Assembly (NCBI RefSeq): GCF_019426345.1
Contig: NZ_JAHLLW010000012.1
Coordinates: 1 to 64,000, forward strand
Length of the DNA: 64,000 nucleotides
Origin: Marinomonas lutimaris
GTDB taxonomy: Bacteria; Pseudomonadota; Gammaproteobacteria; Pseudomonadales; Marinomonadaceae
Direction of reading: 5' to 3'
Shown here: in pieces, positions 53,984 to 62,521 of the stretch
Layout: the number at the start of each line of letters is the position of its first letter
Position numbering within the stretch: position 1 is the stretch's first letter
Made by a program: the position numbers and the translations under genes
The notes under the pieces: generated by a model
Told to the model about the DNA's origin: nothing
Seen by the model: only the letters and a program-made list of their open reading frames with translations
The model's database searches: none

Positions 53984-54260
53984 GGAAGGTGCGAACAAGC
54001 CCTCTTGTCTCAGCATGTGGATAAAAGCCTGTTATTCGTGGCGAGTAGCGAATGTGAATAGTGGTTCTATTTTCGAGGTGCTCAACAAAGAATACAGGCT
54101 TTTAGGACATGCCCTGCGGGTCTTTCAGAGTTTACTATTAAAAGTAACAGGCCACATATCGTTGCGACTCTTTGAAAGGTACCTACATTCCTTCAGAGTC
54201 GTGCTTTATTTGACGATTTCTCTGAAAGACTGAGGCTTAGTAGACTTATTCGCACCTTCC
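53984..54260. mobile_element. IS5-type MITE (non-autonomous, 277 bp)
   Basis: The terminal inverted repeats GGAAGGTGCGAACAAG (left) and GGAAGGTGCGAATAAG (right, reverse-complemented) differ at one base and match the ends I recall for IS5. They are flanked by a perfect CTAG duplication (53980-53983 and 54261-54264), the YTAR target used by that group. No transposase is encoded. Inside are two nested palindromes: AAAAGCCTGT/ACAGGCTTTT (54023-54103) and GTCTTTCAGAG/CTCTGAAAGAC (54120-54230). The rest of the 53884-54309 gap shows nothing else. Confidence 0.88.
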
Positions 54261-54309
54261 CTAGAGCGAGGCTTATGATAAACTGAGCGCCACAAAATAG
54301 GAGTCCAGG

Positions 54310-54984
54310 ATGAAATACGAACTCTTTCAATCAATTTACGATCGAGCCGCCCTTCGACATGGTGGAGCGAAGCACCTTGAAGCCATGCTCTCTGTACCAC
54401 TAAGCCCTGCGCAACTGAGTCAACACAGCGACGATAGATGGCTAGCGGCGTTCTCTCAGAAAGTCTTTCAATCAGGCATTAACTGGCAAGTGGTTCGCAA
54501 CAAATGGCCCGGTTTTGAAACTGTTTTTTTCGGTTTTGATATCGAAAAAATGCTGCTTATCCATGACGAAATGTGGGAAGAAAAAGCCAAAGACGTACGC
54601 ATCATTCGTAACTTTGGCAAGGTAATGACAATCCGCGAAAACGCCCTGATGATTAGCGAATGTCAGGCTAGTCATGGATCATTCTCTAACTTTGTTGCTA
54701 ACTGGCCAAATGACGACATTATTGGTCTGTGGGCCTATTTAAAAAAACACGGCGCTCGTCTTGGTGGCAATACTGGCCCCTATACATTAAGAGCAATGGG
54801 CAAAGACACGTTTATGCTAACCAGAGATGTTGAAGGCTATTTGCGTCAACATGAGATCATTACCACAGGAAGAGACACTCAGTCCGCTTGGAAAGCAGCA
54901 CAAGTAGCGTTTAATTATTGGCACAAAGAAAGCGGTCGCTCTTATACAGAAATTAGCCAGTGCATTGCATTGAGCGTCAATTAA
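54310..54984 (+). CDS. Tag-like (DNA-3-methyladenine glycosylase I-like) protein
   Basis: A 224-residue protein resembling Tag through SQKVFQSGINWQVVRNKWPGFETVFFGFDIEKM (about 49-81), IIRNFGKVMTIRENALMI (about 98-115) and the following helices. The usual zinc ligands (an N-terminal Cys-His pair and a C-terminal HxxxC) are not visible. By-eye alignment puts K51 where E. coli Tag has its catalytic Glu38. Either the substrate or chemistry differs, or it is a non-catalytic relative. AGGAGTCC precedes the start. The MITE right end lies 49 bases upstream and may affect its promoter. Confidence 0.7.
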   Translation: MKYELFQSIYDRAALRHGGAKHLEAMLSVPLSPAQLSQHSDDRWLAAFSQKVFQSGINWQVVRNKWPGFETVFFGFDIEKMLLIHDEMWEEKAKDVRIIRNFGKVMTIRENALMISECQASHGSFSNFVANWPNDDIIGLWAYLKKHGARLGGNTGPYTLRAMGKDTFMLTRDVEGYLRQHEIITTGRDTQSAWKAAQVAFNYWHKESGRSYTEISQCIALSVN

Positions 54985-55018
54985 ACACTTTAAACTTTAC
55001 TATTCTTTAGGAGAACAC

Positions 55019-55660
55019 ATGGCCGATCTTCGTATCGACATTATTTCAGATGTAGTTTGCCCTTGGTGCTACCTAGGCTATTCACGTCTTAAGCAAGCCA
55101 TTGAACAATTAGGCGATGACTATAAAATCGACATTCGTTGGCAGCCCTTTGAACTGCATCCCGATATGCCGTTAGAAGGCGCTGACCGAGAAACTTACCT
55201 CGGCGAGCGATTCGGCAGTCCAGAAAAACTCAATGAAGCCACACACGCGATTCAACAAGTGGGAATTGAAGCAGGTATCCAATTTAATTTCTCAGAAAAA
55301 GACCGCATCCCTAATACCAAACTTGCCCACCAATTTGTGCTTGCAGCCACTAAATCTGGATTAGCGACACCATTTGTCTTGGCTGCATTCCATGCTTATT
55401 TTACGGACGGAAAAGACATAGGATCAAAAAGTATCCTTGAAGAAGTAGCAGTGAGTATCGGTATGCAAAAAGCCGATATTGAATACGCACTAAGCGCAGA
55501 AGCTAAAACACTAACTGAGAAAAAACTACAGCATTTACGTGGTTTGCAAATTAACTCAGTGCCGACTTATGTCATCAACGACAAATATATGGTTCAAGGC
55601 GCTCATGACCCAGAATCCTTCCTAAAAGTGCTTAACGATATCGCTGAAAAAGAGTTGTAA
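55019..55660 (+). CDS. DsbA-family oxidoreductase (FrnE-like)
   Basis: A 213-residue cytoplasmic thioredoxin-fold protein with the redox motif CPWC at residues 14-17 in ISDVVCPWCYLGYSRL, no signal peptide, and the FELHPDMPLEGADRETYLGERFGS segment of FrnE/polyketide-associated DsbA proteins. The cis-Pro region is VPTYVIN near residue 182. Relatives help resist oxidative stress or act as disulfide isomerases; the substrate is not known here. AGGAGAA precedes the start. It is 34 bases downstream of the Tag-like gene and may share its transcript. Confidence 0.88.
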   Translation: MADLRIDIISDVVCPWCYLGYSRLKQAIEQLGDDYKIDIRWQPFELHPDMPLEGADRETYLGERFGSPEKLNEATHAIQQVGIEAGIQFNFSEKDRIPNTKLAHQFVLAATKSGLATPFVLAAFHAYFTDGKDIGSKSILEEVAVSIGMQKADIEYALSAEAKTLTEKKLQHLRGLQINSVPTYVINDKYMVQGAHDPESFLKVLNDIAEKEL

Positions 55661-55680
55661 CCCCTATCACTCAATCCTGA

Positions 55681-55719
55681 TAACGATAAGACTAAAGCGG
55701 TCATTTGGTCTTATCGTTA
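55681..55719. repeat. Long 16-bp hairpin after the DsbA-family gene
   Basis: TAACGATAAGACTAAA pairs with TTTGGTCTTATCGTTA (one T-G pair) around a 7-base loop, 20 bases after the stop. There is no T-tract on either side, so a simple intrinsic terminator is unlikely; a 3'-end stabiliser is an alternative. Confidence 0.55.
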
Positions 55720-55780
55720 ACGCTTTGAAAAAGCTCTAAAAAAAACTATCAAACCATGAAAATAGATAAATTATTATCTA

Positions 55781-55795
55781 TTGATAATCATTAAC
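55781..55795 (+). promoter_or_regulatory. Fur box upstream of bfd
   Basis: TGATAAT-C-ATTAACA matches the 7-1-7 Fur inverted repeat (TGATAAT-N-ATTATCA) with one mismatch and sits in an AT-rich stretch 52 bases before bfd. It fits iron-repressed expression of bfd. Confidence 0.7.
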
Positions 55796-55846
55796 ATTAA
55801 AAATACAATCGCATGATTAGAATATTAGTGAGAGTGATTTTCATTT

Positions 55847-56041
55847 ATGTACGTTTGTATTTGTAATCGAGTATCAGACAGAGAAATCAAAGCGTCCATC
55901 CAAGAAGGGGCGACAACTATGCGTGAACTATATAAAGAACACAGTATTGGTAGTCAGTGTGGAAAGTGCTGTCAGTGCGCAAAAAAGCTACTAAACAGTG
56001 AGTTAATCAAAATTGCTGAAACCCAAGTTCAAGTAGCTTAA
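55847..56041 (+). CDS. bfd: Bacterioferritin-associated ferredoxin
   Basis: A 64-residue [2Fe-2S] protein that reduces ferric iron inside bacterioferritin and promotes its release. The ligand pattern C-x-C...C-x2-C is present: MYVCICNRVSD at the start and GSQCGKCCQCAKKLL near residue 36. A Fur box lies upstream, consistent with induction under iron starvation. It is convergent with the two bacterioferritin genes, 13 bases from the first, so store and release functions sit side by side under opposite expected regulation. Confidence 0.95.
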   Translation: MYVCICNRVSDREIKASIQEGATTMRELYKEHSIGSQCGKCCQCAKKLLNSELIKIAETQVQVA

Positions 56042-56054
56042 TTGCAGCATTGAG

Positions 56055-56519
56055 TTACATTTGAGATTGCAGGTAATTTTCAATGCCAGAACTGGCAATC
56101 AGGTGTTGCTGAGTTTCAAGCCAATCAATTTGTTCTTCTTGCTCTTCTAATATTTTTTCTAATGTATCACGACTCATAAAGTCTTTTTTCTGCTCACATA
56201 AATCGATCGCCGCTTTAAGTGCTGGCAACGTATCCAATTCAAACTCTAAGTTAGCAGAAATCATTTCTTCACTATTTTCACCTATACGCAGACGACCAAG
56301 GTCTTGCAGATTAGGCAAACCTTCCAAAAACAAAACTCGCTCAATCAAACGATCCGCATTTTTCATTTTTTGAATAGAGGTTTTATAGTCTGCTTTATCA
56401 AGCGCACTAAAGCCAAAATCTTTAAACATACGAGCATGAAGAAAATATTGGTTGATACCTACTAATTCATTCGCTAACACTTTATTCAGGTTAGCAACTA
56501 CGTCACGGTCCCCTTTCAT
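56055..56519 (-). CDS. bfr: Bacterioferritin, haem-binding type without ferroxidase ligands
   Basis: A 154-residue four-helix subunit of the iron-storage shell. By position against E. coli Bfr it keeps E18, Y25, the haem ligand M52 (SIQKMKNAD) and E127. However, E51 is replaced by Lys, H54 by Asn and H130 by Gln (EEQEEQIDW), so the di-iron ferroxidase centre should not form. AGGAGAGG precedes the start. It follows the second bacterioferritin by 11 bases; co-assembly of the two subunits into mixed shells, as in known two-gene systems, is likely. Confidence 0.92.
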   Translation of the reverse strand: MKGDRDVVANLNKVLANELVGINQYFLHARMFKDFGFSALDKADYKTSIQKMKNADRLIERVLFLEGLPNLQDLGRLRIGENSEEMISANLEFELDTLPALKAAIDLCEQKKDFMSRDTLEKILEEQEEQIDWLETQQHLIASSGIENYLQSQM

Positions 56520-56530
56520 AAAACCTCTCC

Positions 56531-57004
56531 TTAGTTACCCATCTGCGATTGGTAATAGTTCTGCATGCCAATTTTTTCCATTAGACCAAGCTGTTTTTCC
56601 AACCAATAAACATGGTCTTCTTCTGTGTCAAACAACAACTTTTCAAGGGTCTCACGTGTTTGATAATCACCTTCAGCTTCGCACACAGCAATCACTTCAC
56701 GAACACTCGCCACCACTTCTAATTCGAGTGTCAAATCGTTGCTCATCATAGAACGAACATCAGAGCCAATTAGCAAATCGCGACGTTTTGTCATACATGG
56801 AACACCTTCCAAGAACAAAATGCGCTTGATAAGCCAGTCAGAATGCTGAGTTTCTTCTTCCATTTCATGATTAAGGCGGTCATATAACTTGCTCAAGCCC
56901 CAGTCTTCGTACATGCGCGAGTGAATGAAATACTGATCAATTGCCGCTAATTCATTCGCTAACAACGCATTCAAACCATCGATTACTTTTTTACTGCCTT
57001 TCAT
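56531..57004 (-). CDS. bfr: Bacterioferritin, ferroxidase type without haem ligand
   Basis: A 157-residue subunit from ATG 57004 (MKGSKK), whose AGAGGA spacing is better than for ATG 57010. Ferroxidase ligands match E. coli Bfr: E18, E51, H54 (EEETQHSD), E127 and H130 (TEEDHVYW). The haem-ligating position 52 is Thr rather than Met. It would therefore oxidise Fe(II) but not bind haem in the usual way. It is the first gene of the two-gene operon and complements the other subunit. Confidence 0.92.
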   Translation of the reverse strand: MKGSKKVIDGLNALLANELAAIDQYFIHSRMYEDWGLSKLYDRLNHEMEEETQHSDWLIKRILFLEGVPCMTKRRDLLIGSDVRSMMSNDLTLELEVVASVREVIAVCEAEGDYQTRETLEKLLFDTEEDHVYWLEKQLGLMEKIGMQNYYQSQMGN

Positions 57005-57078
57005 ATTCATTTCCTCTTATTGCAAGCAAGTCCATTTCGCAGAACGAGTACAGAACTCAAAACTTAATTCATAAAATT

Positions 57079-57109
57079 CTAAAGTCTAGAACATAATTCC
57101 GGACTTTAG
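57079..57109. repeat. Inverted repeat between bfr and parC
   Basis: CTAAAGTC (57079-57086) and GACTTTAG (57102-57109) flank a 15-base loop in the 121-base gap after parC. It could be a weak terminator of parC or a regulator site near the bfr promoter; no T-tract decides between them. Confidence 0.35.
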
Positions 57110-57125
57110 CGTTAATTGGCTATTT

Positions 57126-59423
57126 TTAAAACAATTCTTGGCTTGGTGGATCATCCGTTTTAACAACCTTACCTTCGCCCACCTTCACTTCGAGACTATC
57201 AATTCGCTGAAAACCTCTAGGTAGTTTCAAGCCTCTCCGGCCACGCTCACCTAGATATTCTTCGAGATCTTTCTCAGTAAAAGAGATAAAACGCTTGCCA
57301 GCGTAAGCAGTCAAAAGATCATTTGGCTGAACACAAGCCAGCGCAATAACTAACTCTTCTCTGTCGGCAGCACGAGCACTTGGGATGCTTAGCATCTTGT
57401 TGCCCTTGCCTTTCGCCATTTGCGGTAGAGAAGCCACATCAAATGCCAACATACGACCCTCATTAGAAATAGCAACAACACGGCCCGACGCTGGATCTTG
57501 CACTGGAACCGGCGGCATGACTTGCGCGCCTTTCGGTAATGACAATGTCGCTTTGCCTGCTTTATTTTTAGCATACAGCTCTTTGAGTTGCGCAACGAAA
57601 CCATAACCCGCATCACTCGCAATCAAATAATGCGCTTCTTCGTTATCCAGTACCGCAGAAACAATAGTGGCGTCTTTTTCTAGCGAAATACGCCCTGTAA
57701 TTGGCTCACCTTGACCACGAGCGGAAGGCAATGTATGCGCTTTAATGGAATAGGTGCGCCCATTAGAAGCAAGCAAAACGAGCGTTTGGTTCGAGCGACC
57801 TTTGGTACTAACTAAGAATTCATCGCCAGATTTATAACTCAAGCCATTTACATCAATGTCATGGCCTTTTGCGGCACGAATCCAACCTTGCTTAGAGATC
57901 ACCACAGTAATTGGGTCATTCGACAAAAGGTCTTCTTCGCTGAAAGCTTGCGCCTCTTTACGAGCAACAATCGGAGTACGACGATCATCACCAAAATCAT
58001 CAATCGCTTCTTGAATCTCCTCGGTGATTAATTTCTTCAACTTACGATCAGAAGACAGCAAGCCTTCTAATTGCTTACGCTCTTTTTCTAGCTCGTCTTG
58101 CTCACCCTTGATACGCATCTCTTCAAGTTTAGCAAGGTGACGCAACTTCAATTCTAGAATAGATTCAGCTTGCATATCACTCAAACCAAAACGCGCCATC
58201 AACTCTACTTTTGGTTTTTCTTCTGTACGTATAATCTCGATAACTTCATCGATATTTAAGTAGGCGATCAACAAACCTTCTAAAATATGTAAACGGTTAT
58301 TCACTTTATCAAGACGGAATTGCAAACGACGACGTACCACATCAATACGGAAACGCAACCACTCAGATAAGAAGTTCTTTAGTGGTTTCACTTGAGGCAG
58401 GCCATCTAGACCAATCACGTTCATATTAACGCGATAGGATTTTTCTAGATCAGTAGTCGCAAAAAGATGTGTCATGACAGAATCTATATCGACACGATTT
58501 GATTTAGGTACGATTACCAGTCGCGTCGGATTTTCATGATCTGATTCATCCCGTAAATCCACCACCATTGGCAGTTTTTTCGCCTGCATTTGCGCGGCAA
58601 TTTGCTCTAATACTTTACTACCAGACACCTGATGAGGTAGCTCATTAACTACTATTTCACCATCCTCAACAGTAAAACGAGCTCGCGCTTTAATCTGCCC
58701 TTTACCTGTTTCGTAAAGTCTAACAATGTCACTTCTTGGCGTAATGATTTCACCACCCGTTGGAAAGTCTGGGCCTTGGACAAAATTAAGCAAATCATCT
58801 AATTCAGCATTGGGATTATTAAGCAGATGAATACAAGCGCCACCAATTTCACGTAAGTTATGGGGCGGGATATCCGTTGCCATACCAACCGCAATACCAG
58901 TCGTACCATTAAGCAATAAATTAGGCAGACGGGACGGTAATACCGATGGCTCTTGTAAGGTACCATCAAAGTTAGGCGTCCAATCAACCGTGCCTTGACT
59001 GACTTCTCTTAGCAATACATCAGCGTATTTTGATAAACGAGACTCAGTGTAACGCATGGCAGCAAAAGATTTTGGATCATCTGGCGCGCCCCAGTTACCC
59101 TGTCCATCGACAAGCGGATAACGGTATGAGAAAGGCTGAGCCATCAATACCATGGCTTCATAACAAGCACTGTCACCATGTGGGTGAAACTTACCCAACA
59201 CATCACCCACAGTACGAGCGGATTTTTTATATTTTGCGCTGGCTTTCAAGCCTAATTCGCTCATTGCATAGATGATACGACGCTGAACTGGTTTTAAACC
59301 GTCACCAATATGTGGCAAAGCTCGATCTAAAATAACGTACATGGAGTAATTCAAGTACGCTTTTTCTGTGTAGTCTTTTAATGAAAGGGTTTCATTCGAC
59401 TCGAAATTTGACAACTCACTCAA
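57126..59423 (-). CDS. parC: DNA topoisomerase IV subunit A
   Basis: A 765-residue type II topoisomerase subunit that decatenates daughter chromosomes. The catalytic Tyr lies in [10 protein letters not shown] (about residue 123). The quinolone-resistance region [15 protein letters not shown] keeps the Ser and Glu of susceptible enzymes. The C-terminal part has degenerate beta-pinwheel blades, as expected for ParC and not GyrA (no GQRGGKG-type GyrA box). The start is TTG 59423 with AAGGAAA upstream; no ATG is available before MYVILDR. parE is not in the window. Confidence 0.95.
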   Translation of the reverse strand: MSELSNFESNETLSLKDYTEKAYLNYSMYVILDRALPHIGDGLKPVQRRIIYAMSELGLKASAKYKKSARTVGDVLGKFHPHGDSACYEAMVLMAQPFSYRYPLVDGQGNWGAPDDPKSFAAMRYTESRLSKYADVLLREVSQGTVDWTPNFDGTLQEPSVLPSRLPNLLLNGTTGIAVGMATDIPPHNLREIGGACIHLLNNPNAELDDLLNFVQGPDFPTGGEIITPRSDIVRLYETGKGQIKARARFTVEDGEIVVNELPHQVSGSKVLEQIAAQMQAKKLPMVVDLRDESDHENPTRLVIVPKSNRVDIDSVMTHLFATTDLEKSYRVNMNVIGLDGLPQVKPLKNFLSEWLRFRIDVVRRRLQFRLDKVNNRLHILEGLLIAYLNIDEVIEIIRTEEKPKVELMARFGLSDMQAESILELKLRHLAKLEEMRIKGEQDELEKERKQLEGLLSSDRKLKKLITEEIQEAIDDFGDDRRTPIVARKEAQAFSEEDLLSNDPITVVISKQGWIRAAKGHDIDVNGLSYKSGDEFLVSTKGRSNQTLVLLASNGRTYSIKAHTLPSARGQGEPITGRISLEKDATIVSAVLDNEEAHYLIASDAGYGFVAQLKELYAKNKAGKATLSLPKGAQVMPPVPVQDPASGRVVAISNEGRMLAFDVASLPQMAKGKGNKMLSIPSARAADREELVIALACVQPNDLLTAYAGKRFISFTEKDLEEYLGERGRRGLKLPRGFQRIDSLEVKVGEGKVVKTDDPPSQELF

Positions 59424-59604
59424 GGAAACTTTCCTTCTATAATCGTTTGCATGGGCAAATTATCGGCACATGCGGATTTCATAAACTAATATGGGCTCAA
59501 CTATAAAGAAACATCCCAACTCACTGCAACACTCATCGTAAGATTATCATGGAAAGGTCGTTATTCTCGTGTTTCAATACATTCGATAATTAAAAAGGTA
59601 CTTG

Positions 59605-60345
59605 ATGGTGAACTTAACTGATCAAAATACACTCGACCCAATGAACTATAACCTTGGAGAGTCAAGTAAACACTTTATCATCCACCAACAAGATGACCTT
59701 TTCATTGCACATGAACATCTGTTTCAAACAGATATTCCTACCCGCTTCTATCACCATCAGGCCGATACGTTTCTTTTTCTCATCAAGGGAGAATTATACT
59801 TACAGCAAGGTGCACAACAAAACCTGCAAAGCAATGAACAAGAAACAGCACTAAAACAACACCAAGGAATATGGCTAGAAGCTCACACAATCAATAGCAT
59901 TACTTTATTAACGCCCACAGTAGAACTTTGTTTAATACGGCTAAAAAACACAGAACAAACAGAGCTAAGAGGTTCGTTTAAAAAAATCTCTTCTGGAACA
60001 GTGGAATCAATCTTAGGAAGAAGCCATATTAAGACATGGCCTCTCTGGCACGGAAAAGCAGGCCAAATTACAATAGAGCTGTACCCTCCTCAATTTAAAG
60101 AAACCCTTTACTATCAAAAGTCGGCTACTCAATACCTTCTTCCATTGAGCGGCATCACGTTTATTTCAAATGAGAATAAAATATCTAAACCCTGCCCAAG
60201 TTTTGGTAAAGTCCTCGCAAGAAGGGAGCCAAGAGCCATATCAAACCCGAACAGCGAAAGTATTACTGTACTGTCCGTTATGACAACGCAAAAAAACATA
60301 GGGCGAGTACTAATACTCACCAAGCCGGAGACAAAAATACGTTAA
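59605..60345 (+). CDS. Cupin-like protein of unknown function
   Basis: A 246-residue soluble protein. ATG 59605 with AAAGGTA upstream is preferred over TTG 59602. The segment PTRFYHHQADTFLFLIKGELYLQQGAQ (about 46-72) and GIWLEAHTINSITLL (about 88-102) read like a cupin fold: a His-rich first motif, a short loop and a second strand motif. The second half (YYQKSATQYLLPLSGITFIS) may be a repeat of the fold. Metal ligands are incomplete compared with enzymatic cupins. No close family is recognised. It is convergent with the ABM-GNAT gene. Confidence 0.55.
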   Translation: MVNLTDQNTLDPMNYNLGESSKHFIIHQQDDLFIAHEHLFQTDIPTRFYHHQADTFLFLIKGELYLQQGAQQNLQSNEQETALKQHQGIWLEAHTINSITLLTPTVELCLIRLKNTEQTELRGSFKKISSGTVESILGRSHIKTWPLWHGKAGQITIELYPPQFKETLYYQKSATQYLLPLSGITFISNENKISKPCPSFGKVLARREPRAISNPNSESITVLSVMTTQKNIGRVLILTKPETKIR

Positions 60346-60352
60346 GCAATTT

Positions 60353-61240
60353 TTATCGCAGAACTAATGCGGTAAGAATATGATCCTCCCACTGACCGTT
60401 GATTTTCAAGTAATCCCTAGCTATACCTTCTTTATCAAAACCTAACTTCTTTAACACGGCTGCACTGCGAGTATTTCTTGGCATATGACTCGCTTGAATT
60501 CGATCAATATGTTGCTCTTTATGGATGTACTCTATTCCTGCGCTTAAGGCTTCTTGCATGATACCTTTACCCTGTTCACTTTCTCGTAAACTGTAGCCAA
60601 GATTGCAAGCCTGAAAGACACCACGAATAATATTTGAGTAATTGGTATAAGCGAGCATTCTGTCTTCATTAGGCGTTAGAAAGCACAATACAACCCCTTT
60701 ATCTTCTAAAAAATCACGCCGCATTTCTCGGACTCGTAGCTGGCAGGTTTCGAGTGAATAATAGCCATCCGTTCTAAACGGCTCCCATGGGGCAAGAAAC
60801 GCCTTTTCTTGATTAATATAATCATGCAAGAGCGGAGCTTGAGCTTCGTCTAATATTTTCAATACACCTCTCTCGGTAACAATCCGAGGAAAACGTGAAG
60901 CATGTAAACCTTGGTTAGAGTACTTAAATGACATGTCCTTCATCACTTCAAACAATTTTAACGAATATTCTTCATACCAAAAACTTTCACCAATGGATAA
61001 GGTTTTACGCTGCATGTCATGGTTTAACCAAGCTTCTGCAGCCTCTTTAGTTTGCCAGTAGGTCATTAGTAAATCCATTTCTCCCGAACCATACTCAGCA
61101 CCAAGATACCCCGGCTGACCTTGTGCGAGTTCGAGCATTTTTTCTGCCATGATGCGATAAGTTAAATCATTCAACATCAGCTTGCTGGACAACATGACTG
61201 CAAAATAAGGCAATTTACTTGGGGAACTAAATACGTTCAT
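60353..61240 (-). CDS. Fusion: ABM-like domain plus GNAT acetyltransferase
   Basis: A 295-residue protein with two distinct parts. Residues about 12-98 resemble an antibiotic-biosynthesis-monooxygenase-like (dimeric alpha/beta barrel) domain: YFAVMLSSKLMLND, QPGYLGAEYGSG and TYWQTKEAAEAWLNHDMQR. From about 118 a RimJ/RimL-type N-acetyltransferase follows: GYSLRESEQGKGIMQEAL is the acetyl-CoA loop (Q/R-x-x-G-x-G/A variant) and PRNTRSAAVLKKLGFDKEGIARDYLKINGQWEDH is the typical end. The reading frame is continuous across the junction. The substrate is unknown. A one-gene fusion implies related activities. Confidence 0.8.
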   Translation of the reverse strand: MNVFSSPSKLPYFAVMLSSKLMLNDLTYRIMAEKMLELAQGQPGYLGAEYGSGEMDLLMTYWQTKEAAEAWLNHDMQRKTLSIGESFWYEEYSLKLFEVMKDMSFKYSNQGLHASRFPRIVTERGVLKILDEAQAPLLHDYINQEKAFLAPWEPFRTDGYYSLETCQLRVREMRRDFLEDKGVVLCFLTPNEDRMLAYTNYSNIIRGVFQACNLGYSLRESEQGKGIMQEALSAGIEYIHKEQHIDRIQASHMPRNTRSAAVLKKLGFDKEGIARDYLKINGQWEDHILTALVLR

Positions 61241-61481
61241 CGGTTCTCTAAAATAAAAGGATGGATCTTTTAGCTAAGTGCAGAAGCAGAATTATATTCG
61301 CACCTATTTAAAATCTCAGGCCATAGTTGGGATCTAGGACTATAGTTAATATCTAGGTTTTGGACAGATCTATGCTGACTTCTTACAAAACCTTGTAATA
61401 AAAAGCACTTTATTCGCTTTACATTACCGTCAGGGTATTTCGAAAGGCACCAGCCTTGCACTATGTTCTACACCAATTTTA

Positions 61482-61586
61482 GGCTTCGAAAAGCCAAGTG
61501 CAAATAGATCTACCTTATTGATATTCCCCCTTTTTACCAATAAGGATAAGGAAAGCTTTGTGCCCGCATCATGCGGGCACTTTTTT
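61482..61586 (+). ncRNA. Candidate small RNA with three hairpins and terminator
   Basis: Three stems lie in a row on the plus strand: GGCTT/AAGCC (61482-61495), CCTTATTG/CAATAAGG (61513-61545) with a C-rich loop containing ATTCCCCCTTTTTAC, and a GC-rich terminator GTGCCCGCA/TGCGGGCAC (61560-61580) followed by six T. No plus-strand gene lies upstream, since the neighbouring genes read leftward, so the oriented terminator needs another transcript. The 5' end is unknown. The 355-base gap 61241-61595 holds no believable protein gene. Confidence 0.5.
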
Positions 61587-61595
61587 GCTTTCTAT

Positions 61596-62474
61596 CTATT
61601 TATCCCAAGTAATACCTGCACCAGAAGTAATAGCTTGATATTGATCTGGTCGACGATCACGGAACAAACCAAAAGAGCGACGAGCTTTGCGAATAGCGTC
61701 TAAATCATACTCAGAGTACAAAATAGTGCTTTCGTCACGGCTCGCGACACACTTCATTGCCCCCATTTCATCTGTCATGAATGAAGAACCGTAAAACTGG
61801 ATAAAACTATTTTCACCTTCTTCACGACCGACACGGTTTGCAGCAATGACTGGCACCATATTCGCGGCAGAATGTCCTTGCATGGTTCTCTGCCAATGAT
61901 CTTTCGAATCCCACTCAGGGTAAGGAGGCTCAGAACCAATTGCGGTAGGGTAAAAAATCAATTCTGCACCTTTCAGCGCCAATTCACGCGCCAACTCTGG
62001 AAACCATTGATCCCAACAAATACCACAACCAATTCGACCAAACTTCGTATCCCAAACTTTCACGCCAGTATTACCCGGTGTGAAATAGTATTTTTCTTGG
62101 TAACCAGGACCATCTGGAATATGCGTCTTGCGATACAAGTCCATCACATCACCATTGGCATCAATCATCACCAAGGAGTTGTAAAAGACATTGCCATCAC
62201 GCTCAAAAAAGCTAATAGGTAAAACCACCCCTAACTCTTTTGCAAGCTTACTCATTGTCTGAATAGCCAAGCAATCATTTACCGGTTGCGCCCAATCAAA
62301 ATACGCTGGCTTTTGATCAATGCAAAAATATGGCCCCATAAACAATTCTTGTAAAAGAATAATATTAGCCTGATTTGCAGCCGCTTCTCTTACTTGCACC
62401 ACCGCATTATCTAAATTCGCCTGAAAGTCTGTACTGACCGCCATTTGGACACAGGCCACTTTTACATTACTCAT
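61596..62474 (-). CDS. aguB: N-carbamoylputrescine amidase
   Basis: A 292-residue nitrilase-superfamily enzyme converting N-carbamoylputrescine to putrescine, CO2 and ammonia. The catalytic triad is visible: Glu in LLQELFMGPYFC, Lys in RKTHIPDGPGYQEKYYF and Cys in GCGICWDQWFPE. The C-terminal region ESTILYSEYDLDAIRKARRSFGLFRDRRPDQY is characteristic. ATG 62474 has GGAGG eight bases upstream; a longer in-frame start at 62510 has none. It follows speA by 47 bases and is probably in the same operon. Agmatine deiminase (aguA) is not in the window. Confidence 0.95.
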   Translation of the reverse strand: MSNVKVACVQMAVSTDFQANLDNAVVQVREAAANQANIILLQELFMGPYFCIDQKPAYFDWAQPVNDCLAIQTMSKLAKELGVVLPISFFERDGNVFYNSLVMIDANGDVMDLYRKTHIPDGPGYQEKYYFTPGNTGVKVWDTKFGRIGCGICWDQWFPELARELALKGAELIFYPTAIGSEPPYPEWDSKDHWQRTMQGHSAANMVPVIAANRVGREEGENSFIQFYGSSFMTDEMGAMKCVASRDESTILYSEYDLDAIRKARRSFGLFRDRRPDQYQAITSGAGITWDK

Positions 62475-62521
62475 ACTTACTACCTCCAAAATATGTTGCG
62501 CCACAAGCACAGAGGCTCAAC

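Noticed and set aside
54015-54233. 72-codon open frame inside the MITE
   Set aside because: It lies across the internal palindromes, has no transposase motifs and no ribosome site; the element is non-coding.
61270-61461. 63-codon minus-strand open frame between the ABM-GNAT gene and aguB
   Set aside because: No ribosome site, no family resemblance, and unusual composition; the nearby sRNA-like structure explains part of the gap better.
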